A stretch of 34,880 bases of DNA from Pseudonocardia sp. (GTDB taxonomy: Bacteria; Actinomycetota; Actinomycetes; Mycobacteriales; Pseudonocardiaceae). Where the stretch lies: the NCBI RefSeq assembly GCF_025965585.1, contig NZ_JAOPWR010000372.1, forward strand, positions 1-34,880, read 5' to 3'. The position numbers were made by a program, and so were the translations under genes. Of the stretch, positions 24,945 to 33,107 are shown piece by piece. Within the stretch, counting starts at the first letter, position 1. The number at the start of each line of letters is the position of its first letter. The notes beneath the pieces are model-generated. The model did not search any database, was not told where the DNA came from, and saw nothing but the letters and a program-made list of their open reading frames with translations.

Positions 24945-26359
24945 GCGCCCGCACGATGTGGAAGCCGAGCACCTGGCGAGGTGACCGCCGTCGACGCCGG
25001 TTGTCGGCGGTCACGCTCGGTGTGATCTTCGTGCTGGCGGTCCTCGCGCTGTTCCTCACGTTGTTCAACAAGGACCGCATCGGGACCTTCCTTCGGGGTG
25101 GCGAGACGATCACCGTCCATTTCGCTGCGGACTACAAGCTGCGCAAGTTCATCAGCGTGGTGAAGACGGCGTACGTCCCCGTCGGGAAGGTCAGCGATGT
25201 CGAGCGGGCCGCCGACGGGAGCGCCCTGGTGACGCTCAAGGTCGACGCGAATGCCGTCGACACCCTCGGTTCGGCGCCAACGGCCACCGTCCGCGCCACG
25301 ACGCTGCTGGGCGGCATCTACTTCGTCGACCTCCAGCCGGGCGGTGACCCCGGACGCTTCGCCGGGACCGAGATCCCGATCGAGCGGGCCCACGGGCCGG
25401 TCGAGCTGGGCCAGGTCGTGCAGGCTCTGCAGCCCGACTCGCTGAAGGGCCTGCAGGACTCGGTCGGCAATCTCGACGACACCCTGGGCGATGACGGGTC
25501 TGCGGCGCTCCGCAGGCTGACCCGGACCGCCCCGGCCGCGCTGGGGCCGGCCGCCACTGTCCTGAACGCCGCGATGGGATCGAACCCCGGTGACCTCACG
25601 AACGTCGTGACGGGCCTGGAGAAGACGGCGAAGGTGCTGACGGAGAACACGGGTCAGCTCGACGCGATCGCGAACGACATGGCCACGACCAGCACTGTGC
25701 TGGGCGACCGGAGCCAGGACATCGGCACCGCGATCGACGCGCTGCCGGCCACGCTCGACAGCACCCGGATCGGCCTCGCCCGGCTCAGCGGCACGCTGAA
25801 CACGCTGCGCGACACCGCATCGGACATCCGTCCGGTTGCCACGCAGCTCACAAGCACCCTCGACACGCTGAACCCGGTGCTCGCGCACGCCGTCCCACTC
25901 GTCCGTGATACGCGCGTACTGCTGACCGATGCCCGGCCACTCGTCGAGCAGCTCGTCCCGGCCTCATCGACGGCGACCACCGCGCTCGCGAACGTGCGCG
26001 GCCCGGTGCTCGACCGGCTCAACGGGCCGATCAACACCCTGCTGCAGACCCCGTACAAGGGCACAGGTCCCTACGACTCGACATCGTCGGACCGGCCGCT
26101 CTACTGGGACGCCGTGTACTCCCTCGTCGACCTCGGCCGCGCGTCGGCTTACGAGGACCAGAACGGCGGGACGATCGGATTCCAGCCCGGCCTCGGCAGC
26201 GGCACGGCCAGTGGGCTCCCGCTGAGCCTCGACCAGATGGTCAAGCGCCTCTCGGGAAGCACGTTCACCGATCCTCCCAAGTCGCCGGTCCCGCCCTTCA
26301 ACGACGTCACCAGTCAGCCGCCGGGCACGGGTCCGCTGGGCCTGGTGGGAGGCAACTGA
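24941..26359 (+). CDS. mceD: Mce family protein, fourth of six (MceD position)
   Basis: A 472-residue Mce subunit, ATGA overlap with the previous gene. A strongly basic N-terminus (RGDRRRRR) and one membrane helix (VTLGVIFVLAVLALFLTLF) are followed by an MCE domain (VKTAYVPVGKVSDVERA, TLLGGIYFVDLQPGG). A helical region follows and a glycine-rich end (GTGPLGLVGGN) closes the protein. DRPLYWDAVYSLVDLG is a late conserved-looking block. Ring subunit of the transporter; letter by order only. Confidence 0.93.
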   Translation: MSARTMWKPSTWRGDRRRRRLSAVTLGVIFVLAVLALFLTLFNKDRIGTFLRGGETITVHFAADYKLRKFISVVKTAYVPVGKVSDVERAADGSALVTLKVDANAVDTLGSAPTATVRATTLLGGIYFVDLQPGGDPGRFAGTEIPIERAHGPVELGQVVQALQPDSLKGLQDSVGNLDDTLGDDGSAALRRLTRTAPAALGPAATVLNAAMGSNPGDLTNVVTGLEKTAKVLTENTGQLDAIANDMATTSTVLGDRSQDIGTAIDALPATLDSTRIGLARLSGTLNTLRDTASDIRPVATQLTSTLDTLNPVLAHAVPLVRDTRVLLTDARPLVEQLVPASSTATTALANVRGPVLDRLNGPINTLLQTPYKGTGPYDSTSSDRPLYWDAVYSLVDLGRASAYEDQNGGTIGFQPGLGSGTASGLPLSLDQMVKRLSGSTFTDPPKSPVPPFNDVTSQPPGTGPLGLVGGN

Positions 26360-26360
26360 T

Positions 26361-27731
26361 ATGACCACCGGAAGCGTCACGAACCGCGTGCGGACGAAGT
26401 TCCGCGTCACTCTGCAGCACATCCGGAGCGAGCCTGGCCTGGGACGCAACGTCGTCATCGTCCTCGTCCTGCTCGCGCTGGCCATGATCAGCGGCGGGAT
26501 CATCCTGGGCAACCAGCGGTTCACCCCGCCGTGGGCCGACCGCTACATCGTCAATGCCGCGTTCGAGGCCGCGCCGGGCGTCTCACCCGGAAACGGCCAG
26601 GAGGTCCGGATCGCGGGCGTCATCGTCGGGCAGATCAGCGACGCCACGATCGGGCCCGACGGCAAGGCGCGGCTCGCACTCGACATGAACCCGGGCACCA
26701 CGATCTACGACAACGCGCGCCTGGTCCTGAGGCCGAAGAGTCCGCTCAACGAGATGTATGTCGAGATCGCTCCCGGGGGCCCTCCCGGCAAGCCGGTCCC
26801 GTCCGGAGGGTCGCTGCCGGTGACCAACACGGTCCGACCAGTGCAGATCGACGAAGTGCTGGGCCACCTCGACGGGACCGCACGCCAGGGACTCACCGAT
26901 CTCCTCGCCGAGTCGGACATCGCCCTGGCCAGTGCCCCGCAGGCGCTGCCGGGCGGGCTGGATGCGACCGCCGCGGTCACCCAGAAGCTCCAACCGGTGG
27001 TCGCCCAGCTCGACCAGCGTCGCGACACCCTGCGCAAGCTCGTGACGGCACTGGGCCAGATCTCGTCGGCCGTCGGCAGCAACGACTCACGGCTGACCCA
27101 ACTTGCCGGTTCACTCCAGACGACACTGGGAGCACTCGCGCAGAACAATCAGCCCCTCGACTCGGCGCTCGGGCAGCTGCCCGAGCTGACGGCTCAGCTC
27201 CGTGATGCGATGACCCAGGTGCAGGGGCTCGCCGACCAGCTCGACCCGACCCTGCGCGATGTGCAGTCCGCGTCGCAGGCCCTGCCGGAGGCCCTGTCCC
27301 GCGTCGAGGGCACCGCGCACCAGCTCGACGCGACGATCGACGTCGCGGAGCCCGTCGTGCAGAAGGCCGGCCCGGTCGTCGCCGACCTCCGTCCCTACGT
27401 GGACGACCTGAACCGCGCCCTGCCGGCGCTGGCGCAGACGACGGCACGACTGGAGCCGTTCACGGGCACGATGCTCGACTACCTGCCCGACATCGGCGCC
27501 TTCTTCGTCAACACCCGCGACATGGTCAGCATGCGTGACGGCAACGGCGGGATCCTGCGCGGAATCCTCACCTTCAACCCGCAGACCCTGCTGCCCCCGC
27601 CGGCGAATGTGCAGGGCCTGGCCGGTGGGCCGGTGACCGGGCCGCTCGGTACCGCGGACAAGCCCGTCCCGGTGCCGCTCGTCGGCAACGCGATCAACCA
27701 GGTCCCGTCCCCGATCATCGCCCCGAGATAG
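26361..27731 (+). CDS. mceE: Mce family protein, fifth of six (MceE position)
   Basis: A 456-residue Mce subunit starting one base after the previous stop. An N-terminal cytosolic segment of about 29 residues precedes the anchor (NVVIVLVLLALAMISGGIIL). The MCE domain contains GNGQEVRIAGVIVGQISDA and SPLNEMYVEIAPGGPP, the latter close to the family consensus. Late in the protein, LDYLPDIGAFFVNTRDMVS and GILRGILTFNP are typical of actinobacterial Mce C-terminal regions. No lipobox is seen, although MceE subunits of mycobacteria are lipoproteins, so the letter reflects order and not orthology. Confidence 0.93.
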   Translation: MTTGSVTNRVRTKFRVTLQHIRSEPGLGRNVVIVLVLLALAMISGGIILGNQRFTPPWADRYIVNAAFEAAPGVSPGNGQEVRIAGVIVGQISDATIGPDGKARLALDMNPGTTIYDNARLVLRPKSPLNEMYVEIAPGGPPGKPVPSGGSLPVTNTVRPVQIDEVLGHLDGTARQGLTDLLAESDIALASAPQALPGGLDATAAVTQKLQPVVAQLDQRRDTLRKLVTALGQISSAVGSNDSRLTQLAGSLQTTLGALAQNNQPLDSALGQLPELTAQLRDAMTQVQGLADQLDPTLRDVQSASQALPEALSRVEGTAHQLDATIDVAEPVVQKAGPVVADLRPYVDDLNRALPALAQTTARLEPFTGTMLDYLPDIGAFFVNTRDMVSMRDGNGGILRGILTFNPQTLLPPPANVQGLAGGPVTGPLGTADKPVPVPLVGNAINQVPSPIIAPR

Positions 27732-27740
27732 GTGAGTTCC

Positions 27741-29048
27741 GTGCCAGCACTCGTCAAACCGCAGACCGTGCGGCTGCTCGTGGTCGTCGTGTTCGCGGCT
27801 CTCTGCGCCAGCATCTTCACCTTCCTCTGGGTGAACTCCGGCGGGAAGGTCCCCGGCTATACGCCTGCTGCCTACCGCGTCTACGTCGACGTCCCGCGCG
27901 TGGCCAACCTCGTCTACTTCGGCGATGTGATGATCGCCGGCGTGCCGGTCGGCAAGGTGGCGGACATCCAGGAGGAGGGCGACCACGCCCACGTGGCGAT
28001 GGACCTCGACCCGGCTGAGGCGCCGATCCACGGGGGTGCGGTCATCCAGGTGAGGGCCAAGAGCCTGATCGAGGAGACCTACCTCGAGATCATCGACGGA
28101 AGCGGACCCGCGGTCCCCGCGGGCACCACGCTGCCCGAGGGATCGGCCCGCCCGCCGACTCAGGTGAACGACGTCCTGACATCGCTCGACGCGCCCACCC
28201 GCGACTCCCTCGGGCGCTCGATCCGAGCTGCGGGACTCAGCACCGCGGACAGCAAGGACGCCATCTCTGGCGCGGTGGAAGGCCTTGGTGAGCTCGGCCG
28301 CAACGGGCGGGACGCCCTCGACGCCCTGGCCGCCCAGTCCGACGACCTGAAACAGCTCACCGGCTCCACGGCGAAGGTCCTGGCTGCGCTGAACACCCAG
28401 CAGGGCCAGATCGCCCAACTCGTGGAGGATACCGACACTGTCACCAAGGCCACGGCCGATGGAGCCGATGACGTGCGCTCGGTGATGCGGGCGCTACCGC
28501 CGGTGCTGCAGAGCGCGCGTACCGCAAGCGGCAAGCTCCAGATCCTGTCGGCATCACTCGCACCCGTAGCATCCAACCTGCAGGCCGCGGCACCCGACCT
28601 GTCGGCAGCCCTCACCGAATTGCCGGCGACCGCGGCCGACCTCCGCGCGACACTGCCATCGCTGAACGGGACCCTGGACCGGGCACCCGCCACGCTCAAC
28701 CGGGTGCCGACGCTCACCGACGACCTGAACGGCTTCATCCCGCCCGCGTCCGGGATCCTCCGCGACGTGAACCCGGCGCTGACCTACCTGCAGCCCTACG
28801 CGCCGGACGTCGTGTCGGTGTTCCAGAACTTCATGGCCGCGCTGGCAGGAGGCGACGCCCGCGGTCACGTCTACAAGATCATGCCGCTCTTCAGCGAACA
28901 GACGTTCAAGGGGATCCCCGTGAACACCAACACCCTGCCACTGCGGGCCAGGCAGAATCCGATCCCCACTCCGGACGACGCGGTGCACCCGGGCACCATC
29001 AACACGGCCCCGTACCCGCGGGTCCAGCGGGACGGGCCGCCGCGGTGA
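27741..29048 (+). CDS. mceF: Mce family protein, sixth of six (MceF position)
   Basis: A 435-residue Mce subunit. The GTG at 27741 is preceded by AGGTGAG, so I prefer it over the in-frame GTG at 27732. The anchor is VRLLVVVVFAALCASIFTFL. The MCE domain shows FGDVMIAGVPVGKVADIQEE and SLIEETYLEIIDGSG. The helical region ends with PYAPDVVSVFQNFMAALAGG, a conserved late motif. Its stop overlaps the start of the RND-type transporter gene (GTGA), showing that the transporter and the Mce ring are expressed as one unit. Letter by order only. Confidence 0.92.
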   Translation: MPALVKPQTVRLLVVVVFAALCASIFTFLWVNSGGKVPGYTPAAYRVYVDVPRVANLVYFGDVMIAGVPVGKVADIQEEGDHAHVAMDLDPAEAPIHGGAVIQVRAKSLIEETYLEIIDGSGPAVPAGTTLPEGSARPPTQVNDVLTSLDAPTRDSLGRSIRAAGLSTADSKDAISGAVEGLGELGRNGRDALDALAAQSDDLKQLTGSTAKVLAALNTQQGQIAQLVEDTDTVTKATADGADDVRSVMRALPPVLQSARTASGKLQILSASLAPVASNLQAAAPDLSAALTELPATAADLRATLPSLNGTLDRAPATLNRVPTLTDDLNGFIPPASGILRDVNPALTYLQPYAPDVVSVFQNFMAALAGGDARGHVYKIMPLFSEQTFKGIPVNTNTLPLRARQNPIPTPDDAVHPGTINTAPYPRVQRDGPPR

Positions 29049-31450
29049 CGTCCGGCTGTCGGAAATCCGTCGCCACCGCGATGCGCCTCCGTGACCCGCG
29101 CCGGTGGGCTCGCGCACTGCCGGGTCGGCTCGTGGCCGCTCCGGGAGCGGCGCTGCGCTGGCTGCGGTACGACCTTCGGCGGGCTCTGGCGGCGGTTCTC
29201 CTCCTCGCGGCCCTGGCCGTGATCGTCGGTGGTCTCACCAGGCTCCGCACCGAGACCGGGCTCGACTCGTTCCTGCCGTCCGACGACGTGGCGGCGCAGC
29301 AGTTCGACGAGCTCGCGCGGGGGTTCGGTGGCGATCCGGTGGTGGTGCTGCTTGAGTCTCCCCAGCCGCGGGAGCTGCTCCAGGGCGACCGCCTGGACCG
29401 TCTGGTCCAGCTGGAGGGCACGCTCGCGAAGCTGCCCGACGTGGCGACGGTCTACGGGCCCGGCACCTTGCTGAACCAGATCGCCGGGCGGACCCAGGAT
29501 CTGTTGGCGGAGCTGAGCGGCACGCGTGACGCCGACCGGGTGGTGGCCGAACGCAAGGCACTTGCCGCGGGCGACTCCGCGGCGGCGGCCACCGCGGCCG
29601 CGGACGCCGCCGCGGCGGCCTTCGACGACCGCTACGCGCCCCTGCTCGCACAAGGTCTTCCGGCCGGCCTGCCGACGCTGAAGAATCCGTCGTTCGTGAA
29701 CACCGTGGTCTTCGGCGGGGCCGGCACGCCGCGTCCGCAGTGGCGGTTTGTCGTCCCGTCCGACAACGCCGTTGCCATCCTCGTCCGTCCGCGCGAGGGT
29801 CTCGATGCCGCCGCTGCCTCCGCGCTCGTCTCCGGTGTCACCGATGCGGTCGGCAGGGCGGACCTGGGAGGGACGACGACCGTCTCCGGGGTTCCGGCGG
29901 TCGTGGCTGCGCTCTCGGACCAGACCGCGCGGAGCGCTCCGCTGCTGGGCGGTCTCGCCCTGATCGCGGTGAGCGCGTGCTTCCTGCTCGTGCGCTGGGC
30001 CCGCCGCCGTGACCGGTTGATCCCTGTGGCGACCACCGTTACAGCGATCGCGATCACGCTCGCGGGTTACGGCTGGATCGGGAGGCCCGTGTCGCTGGGG
30101 GTGGTTGCCTTCCTCTCGGTCGTGCTCGGCGTGGGCTGCTACTACCCGACCTACCTCCTGCTCGGCGCTCCTCGTCGGACGGTGCTGACAGTCGCGCTCG
30201 CCACGGCGTTGAGCTTCGGCACGCTGGTGCTCTCACCACTGCCGCTGGTCCGTGACCTCGGCGTCACTCTCGCGTGCGGTGTCCTCGTCTCTGCGTTGGT
30301 CGGCCTCACCGCACCGCTCCTCGCCGGTGCCCGTCCCGCTCCGGCGACCGCCGTCCGCGAGTCCGGGAGCGGTCCGAGCGGTGGTGGCCGAGGCCGGCGA
30401 GCGTGTGCTCTCGGCAGCCTCGCCGTCCTCGTCGCGGTGGCCGGCGTCGGGTGGGCCGCGCTGCCGTCGATCCCGCTGCGCACCGACGTCGACCAGTTCG
30501 CTGGCGGGCTCTCCGTTCTCGACGACGCCCAGCACGTCGAGGACGTCATCGGCTCCTCGGGCGAGGTCGATGTGGTTCTCCGCGGACCGGACACCATGTC
30601 GCCGGCGGCCTTCGCGTGGCTCCGGAAGGTCCAGGAGACAGTAGTGAGCCGGCACGGCGACGCCATGCGACCGGTGGTCTCGCCGCCGGCTCTGTTGCCG
30701 TTCCTCGGCCCGAACCCGACCTCGGGGCAGATCCTCGCCGCGCTGCAGCTGCTCCCGCGGTACCTCACCGGCGCGGTGCTGTCCGACGACCGGTCGACGG
30801 CCATCCTCAGCTTCGGGGTGCGGCTCGAGGACCTCGACCAGCTCGCTGCCGCCCGAGATGACCTGCGGGCCACGTTGCCGCCACCGCCGGCCGGATACGA
30901 CATGGAGCTGACCGGACTGCCGATGGTCGCCGTGCGCGGCAGCGAGCTCGTCTCCGCCGACCGCGTCCTCGCCAACATCCTGGGGATCGTCGTGGCCGGA
31001 ACCGTGCTGGCTGTCGGCCTGCGGCGGCGGACCGACGCGGTTCTGGCCGTGGGCTCGGCGGTCCTCGCCACGGGTACCGGCCTGTTCCTCATCTGGCTGA
31101 GCGGCACGGAGCTCACTCCGATCACCGTTGCGCTCGGCTCCCTCACGGCCGCCGTGGGCTGCGAGTTCGCGGTCGTGCTGGCCGAGGCCGCCCGCCGGGG
31201 CCGCAGCCCCCTGCGCATCGCCGTGCCGCTGGTCACCGGGACTTCGGTCCTGGGCTATGCGGTGCTGCTGGCGTCCGGTCTGCAGGTGGTCCGCCAGTTC
31301 GGACTCCAGCTCGCCGTCGCCGTCGTCCTGTCCATGCTGAGCTCGCTGGTGGTGCTGTGGGTGCTGCGGTCGTTCCGACCACCAGTGCCTGCAGATCCCG
31401 GAGCTCAGCGACCGTCTCGAAACGAACTGTCCGTGGTGGGAGCTGACTGA
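29045..31450 (+). CDS. RND/MmpL-like transporter
   Basis: An 801-residue membrane protein with the two-fold RND layout. TM1 lies at about 47-64, followed by a large outer loop starting with DSFLPSDDVAAQQFDELARG. A cluster of helices follows at about 295-430 (GGLALIAVSACFLLVRWA onward), then a seventh helix near 455 and a second outer loop with RTDVDQFAGG. The last helices run from about 665 to 785. It resembles MmpL/HpnN-type lipid transporters but is shorter than typical mycobacterial MmpL proteins. GTG start overlapping the last mce gene by four bases. An RND partner in the same operon as Mce suggests joint handling of a hydrophobic substrate or export of an envelope lipid that supports uptake. 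The direction of transport cannot be read from sequence. Confidence 0.88.
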   Translation: MTSGCRKSVATAMRLRDPRRWARALPGRLVAAPGAALRWLRYDLRRALAAVLLLAALAVIVGGLTRLRTETGLDSFLPSDDVAAQQFDELARGFGGDPVVVLLESPQPRELLQGDRLDRLVQLEGTLAKLPDVATVYGPGTLLNQIAGRTQDLLAELSGTRDADRVVAERKALAAGDSAAAATAAADAAAAAFDDRYAPLLAQGLPAGLPTLKNPSFVNTVVFGGAGTPRPQWRFVVPSDNAVAILVRPREGLDAAAASALVSGVTDAVGRADLGGTTTVSGVPAVVAALSDQTARSAPLLGGLALIAVSACFLLVRWARRRDRLIPVATTVTAIAITLAGYGWIGRPVSLGVVAFLSVVLGVGCYYPTYLLLGAPRRTVLTVALATALSFGTLVLSPLPLVRDLGVTLACGVLVSALVGLTAPLLAGARPAPATAVRESGSGPSGGGRGRRACALGSLAVLVAVAGVGWAALPSIPLRTDVDQFAGGLSVLDDAQHVEDVIGSSGEVDVVLRGPDTMSPAAFAWLRKVQETVVSRHGDAMRPVVSPPALLPFLGPNPTSGQILAALQLLPRYLTGAVLSDDRSTAILSFGVRLEDLDQLAAARDDLRATLPPPPAGYDMELTGLPMVAVRGSELVSADRVLANILGIVVAGTVLAVGLRRRTDAVLAVGSAVLATGTGLFLIWLSGTELTPITVALGSLTAAVGCEFAVVLAEAARRGRSPLRIAVPLVTGTSVLGYAVLLASGLQVVRQFGLQLAVAVVLSMLSSLVVLWVLRSFRPPVPADPGAQRPSRNELSVVGAD

Positions 31451-32754
31451 TGTCGTCGACGAAGACGCACGAAACCGCAACCGAGACCCAGACCGGGACC
31501 GACCCGAAGTCGGGTGCGCCGGAGGACGCCGTATCGGAGGACGCCGTATCGGAGGACGCTGCGCCCGAGGCCGCCGCGTCCGAGGACGTCCCGGAGGCCG
31601 GCATCAATGCCGAGGCCGCGGTGGAACCGAAGCCGGCCGCAGATCCGGTGTCCGATGTGGATGGTGCGCCGAGGCTCGTTGCCCGAATCGCCTCCCGGCT
31701 GCGTGCGGTGCGCCCGCCCTCCACGCGGCGCGGCCGGATCGTGCTCGCGCTCGTGCTGGTCGTGGTCCTCGCCGCGGGAGGAGGTGGCTTCACCTGGTGG
31801 CTGACCTCGCGGCTGCCGGTCGGGGTGGCCTTCCGTGCTGAGGGCCAGGATGTCACTGTGACCGATCTCGATCACCAGATGCAGACGCTGACCGCTCTGT
31901 ACGGGATGCAGAAGCCCACCGACCCGGCGGGGCTCGACACGTTCCGGCGTGACTTCGCGAAAGCGTCCGCGATCGGCATGGTGATCGACCGTGCGGCCGC
32001 GAACAAGAACATCGCGATCGCCGATCGCGCGGCGCAGGACTTCCTCGACCGCTACATCGACCAGTACTTCGGGTCTGGTGACGCCGCGCGTACGAACTTC
32101 GTGACCGCACTCGGCAACGTGGGAACTTCTGAGACCGACGTGCTCAGCGAGGTCAAGCGGCAGATGGCGGCCTCCGAACTGTTCGACGCCGTCACCGCGA
32201 ATGTCCCCGCAGTGACCGACGCCGATGTCGACAAGGCCTTCACCGAACGCAAGGACTCGTTGGCGACACCGCAGCGCCGCCAGCTCAACAACATCGTGGT
32301 AGCCGACCAGGCGACCGCCGACCAGGTCGTCGCCCAGCTCAAGAGCGGAACGGCGTTCGCGGACGTCGCCAAGGCCAGCAGCCAGGACGCATCGAGCAAG
32401 GACAAGGGCGGAGCGATCGGCACCCTCTCCGCAGATCAGCTGGAGAAGCCCTACGCTGACGCGGCATTCGCTGCCGCCCAAGGTGCGGTGTTCGGTCCGG
32501 TCCAGACCCAGTACGGCTGGAACGTCGGCATGGTCACCGCGGTTCTGCCCTCCACCCCCGCCGTCGCCAGCGCTGTGCACGAGCCGCTCCGCAACCAGTT
32601 GCTCATGGAGCGCAGGGGCGCCGCCTGGCGCAGCTTCCTTGGTGGCGAGCTGGCGGACGCCGATGTCAGGTACGCCCCCGACTACGCCCCCGCCGACCCC
32701 GACGGGATCCCTTCCACGCCCTCGGCGCTCGTGCCCTCGTCCGCTCCGCACTGA
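31450..32754 (+). CDS. Membrane-anchored parvulin-type peptidyl-prolyl isomerase / SurA-like foldase
   Basis: A 434-residue protein. The first 95 residues are acidic and Ala-rich, with a short tandem repeat (EDAVSEDAVSEDA). A signal-anchor helix lies at 97-119 (IVLALVLVVVLAAGGGGF). A SurA-like helical region (125-270) precedes a parvulin domain at 275-365 with RRQLNNIVVA, FADVAKASSQDASSKDKGGA and VQTQYGWNVGMV. The standard RHIL start is degenerate (RQLNNIVV), so activity may be that of a chaperone more than an isomerase. TGATG overlap with the RND gene places it in the Mce operon. It probably folds or stabilises the exported Mce or RND domains outside the membrane. Confidence 0.87.
   Translation: MSSTKTHETATETQTGTDPKSGAPEDAVSEDAVSEDAAPEAAASEDVPEAGINAEAAVEPKPAADPVSDVDGAPRLVARIASRLRAVRPPSTRRGRIVLALVLVVVLAAGGGGFTWWLTSRLPVGVAFRAEGQDVTVTDLDHQMQTLTALYGMQKPTDPAGLDTFRRDFAKASAIGMVIDRAAANKNIAIADRAAQDFLDRYIDQYFGSGDAARTNFVTALGNVGTSETDVLSEVKRQMAASELFDAVTANVPAVTDADVDKAFTERKDSLATPQRRQLNNIVVADQATADQVVAQLKSGTAFADVAKASSQDASSKDKGGAIGTLSADQLEKPYADAAFAAAQGAVFGPVQTQYGWNVGMVTAVLPSTPAVASAVHEPLRNQLLMERRGAAWRSFLGGELADADVRYAPDYAPADPDGIPSTPSALVPSSAPH
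31521..31560. repeat. 15-bp in-frame tandem repeat in the foldase gene
   Basis: GGAGGACGCCGTATC occurs twice in a row (31521-31550), followed by a partial third copy (31551-31560). It encodes EDAVS units in the acidic cytosolic tail and could vary in copy number without breaking the frame. Confidence 0.9.
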
Positions 32755-32759
32755 GCGTC

Positions 32760-32975
32760 GTGGTCGTAGCCGTACTGGTCCACGTCGGCATCGCCCTGTC
32801 GCTCGTGCTGCTCGGGTTGTGGGGTCGCTCCCACGCGACGGTCGTGCCGCCGGTGTGGATGACGCACGCGGAGCGGCTGCGCAGGGCGAAGACGATGCAT
32901 CGGGGCGGCACGGCGTGCGTCGTGTTCGGTGCGCTCTACGCGATCGCTGCCGCAGTGGCGGTCATCGCGAGCTGA
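32760..32975 (+). CDS. Small two-helix membrane protein of unknown function
   Basis: A 71-residue protein with hydrophobic helices at about 2-21 and 51-70, separated by a basic loop (THAERLRRAKTMHRGG). It begins with GTG five bases after the foldase stop, with no good ribosome site, so it is probably translated by re-initiation. It is the last gene of the Mce operon. I do not recognise a named family, although short two-helix proteins of this shape are common in actinomycetes. Third positions are GC-rich, supporting real coding. Confidence 0.65.
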   Translation: MVVAVLVHVGIALSLVLLGLWGRSHATVVPPVWMTHAERLRRAKTMHRGGTACVVFGALYAIAAAVAVIAS

Positions 32976-33005
32976 CCAGGAATGCCCGGAAGGGTAACGG
33001 GGTGC

Positions 33006-33021
33006 CTCCCCACGGAGGACG
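33006..33021 (+). promoter_or_regulatory. CCCCAC box upstream of aldehyde dehydrogenase
   Basis: CTCCCCACGGAGGACG matches CTCCCCACGGATGATG in the P450 promoter (12818-12833) at 14 of 16 bases. CCCCAC ends 95 bases before the aldehyde dehydrogenase ATG. Candidate activator site shared by the pathway genes. Confidence 0.5.
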
Positions 33022-33107
33022 TCGATCCCCACGTCCGTGAATACCGTCGGCCACTCGTGCCGCGCCATCGCACCGTTCGACCCCATCCGCATCCGAAGGG
33101 ACAAAGC

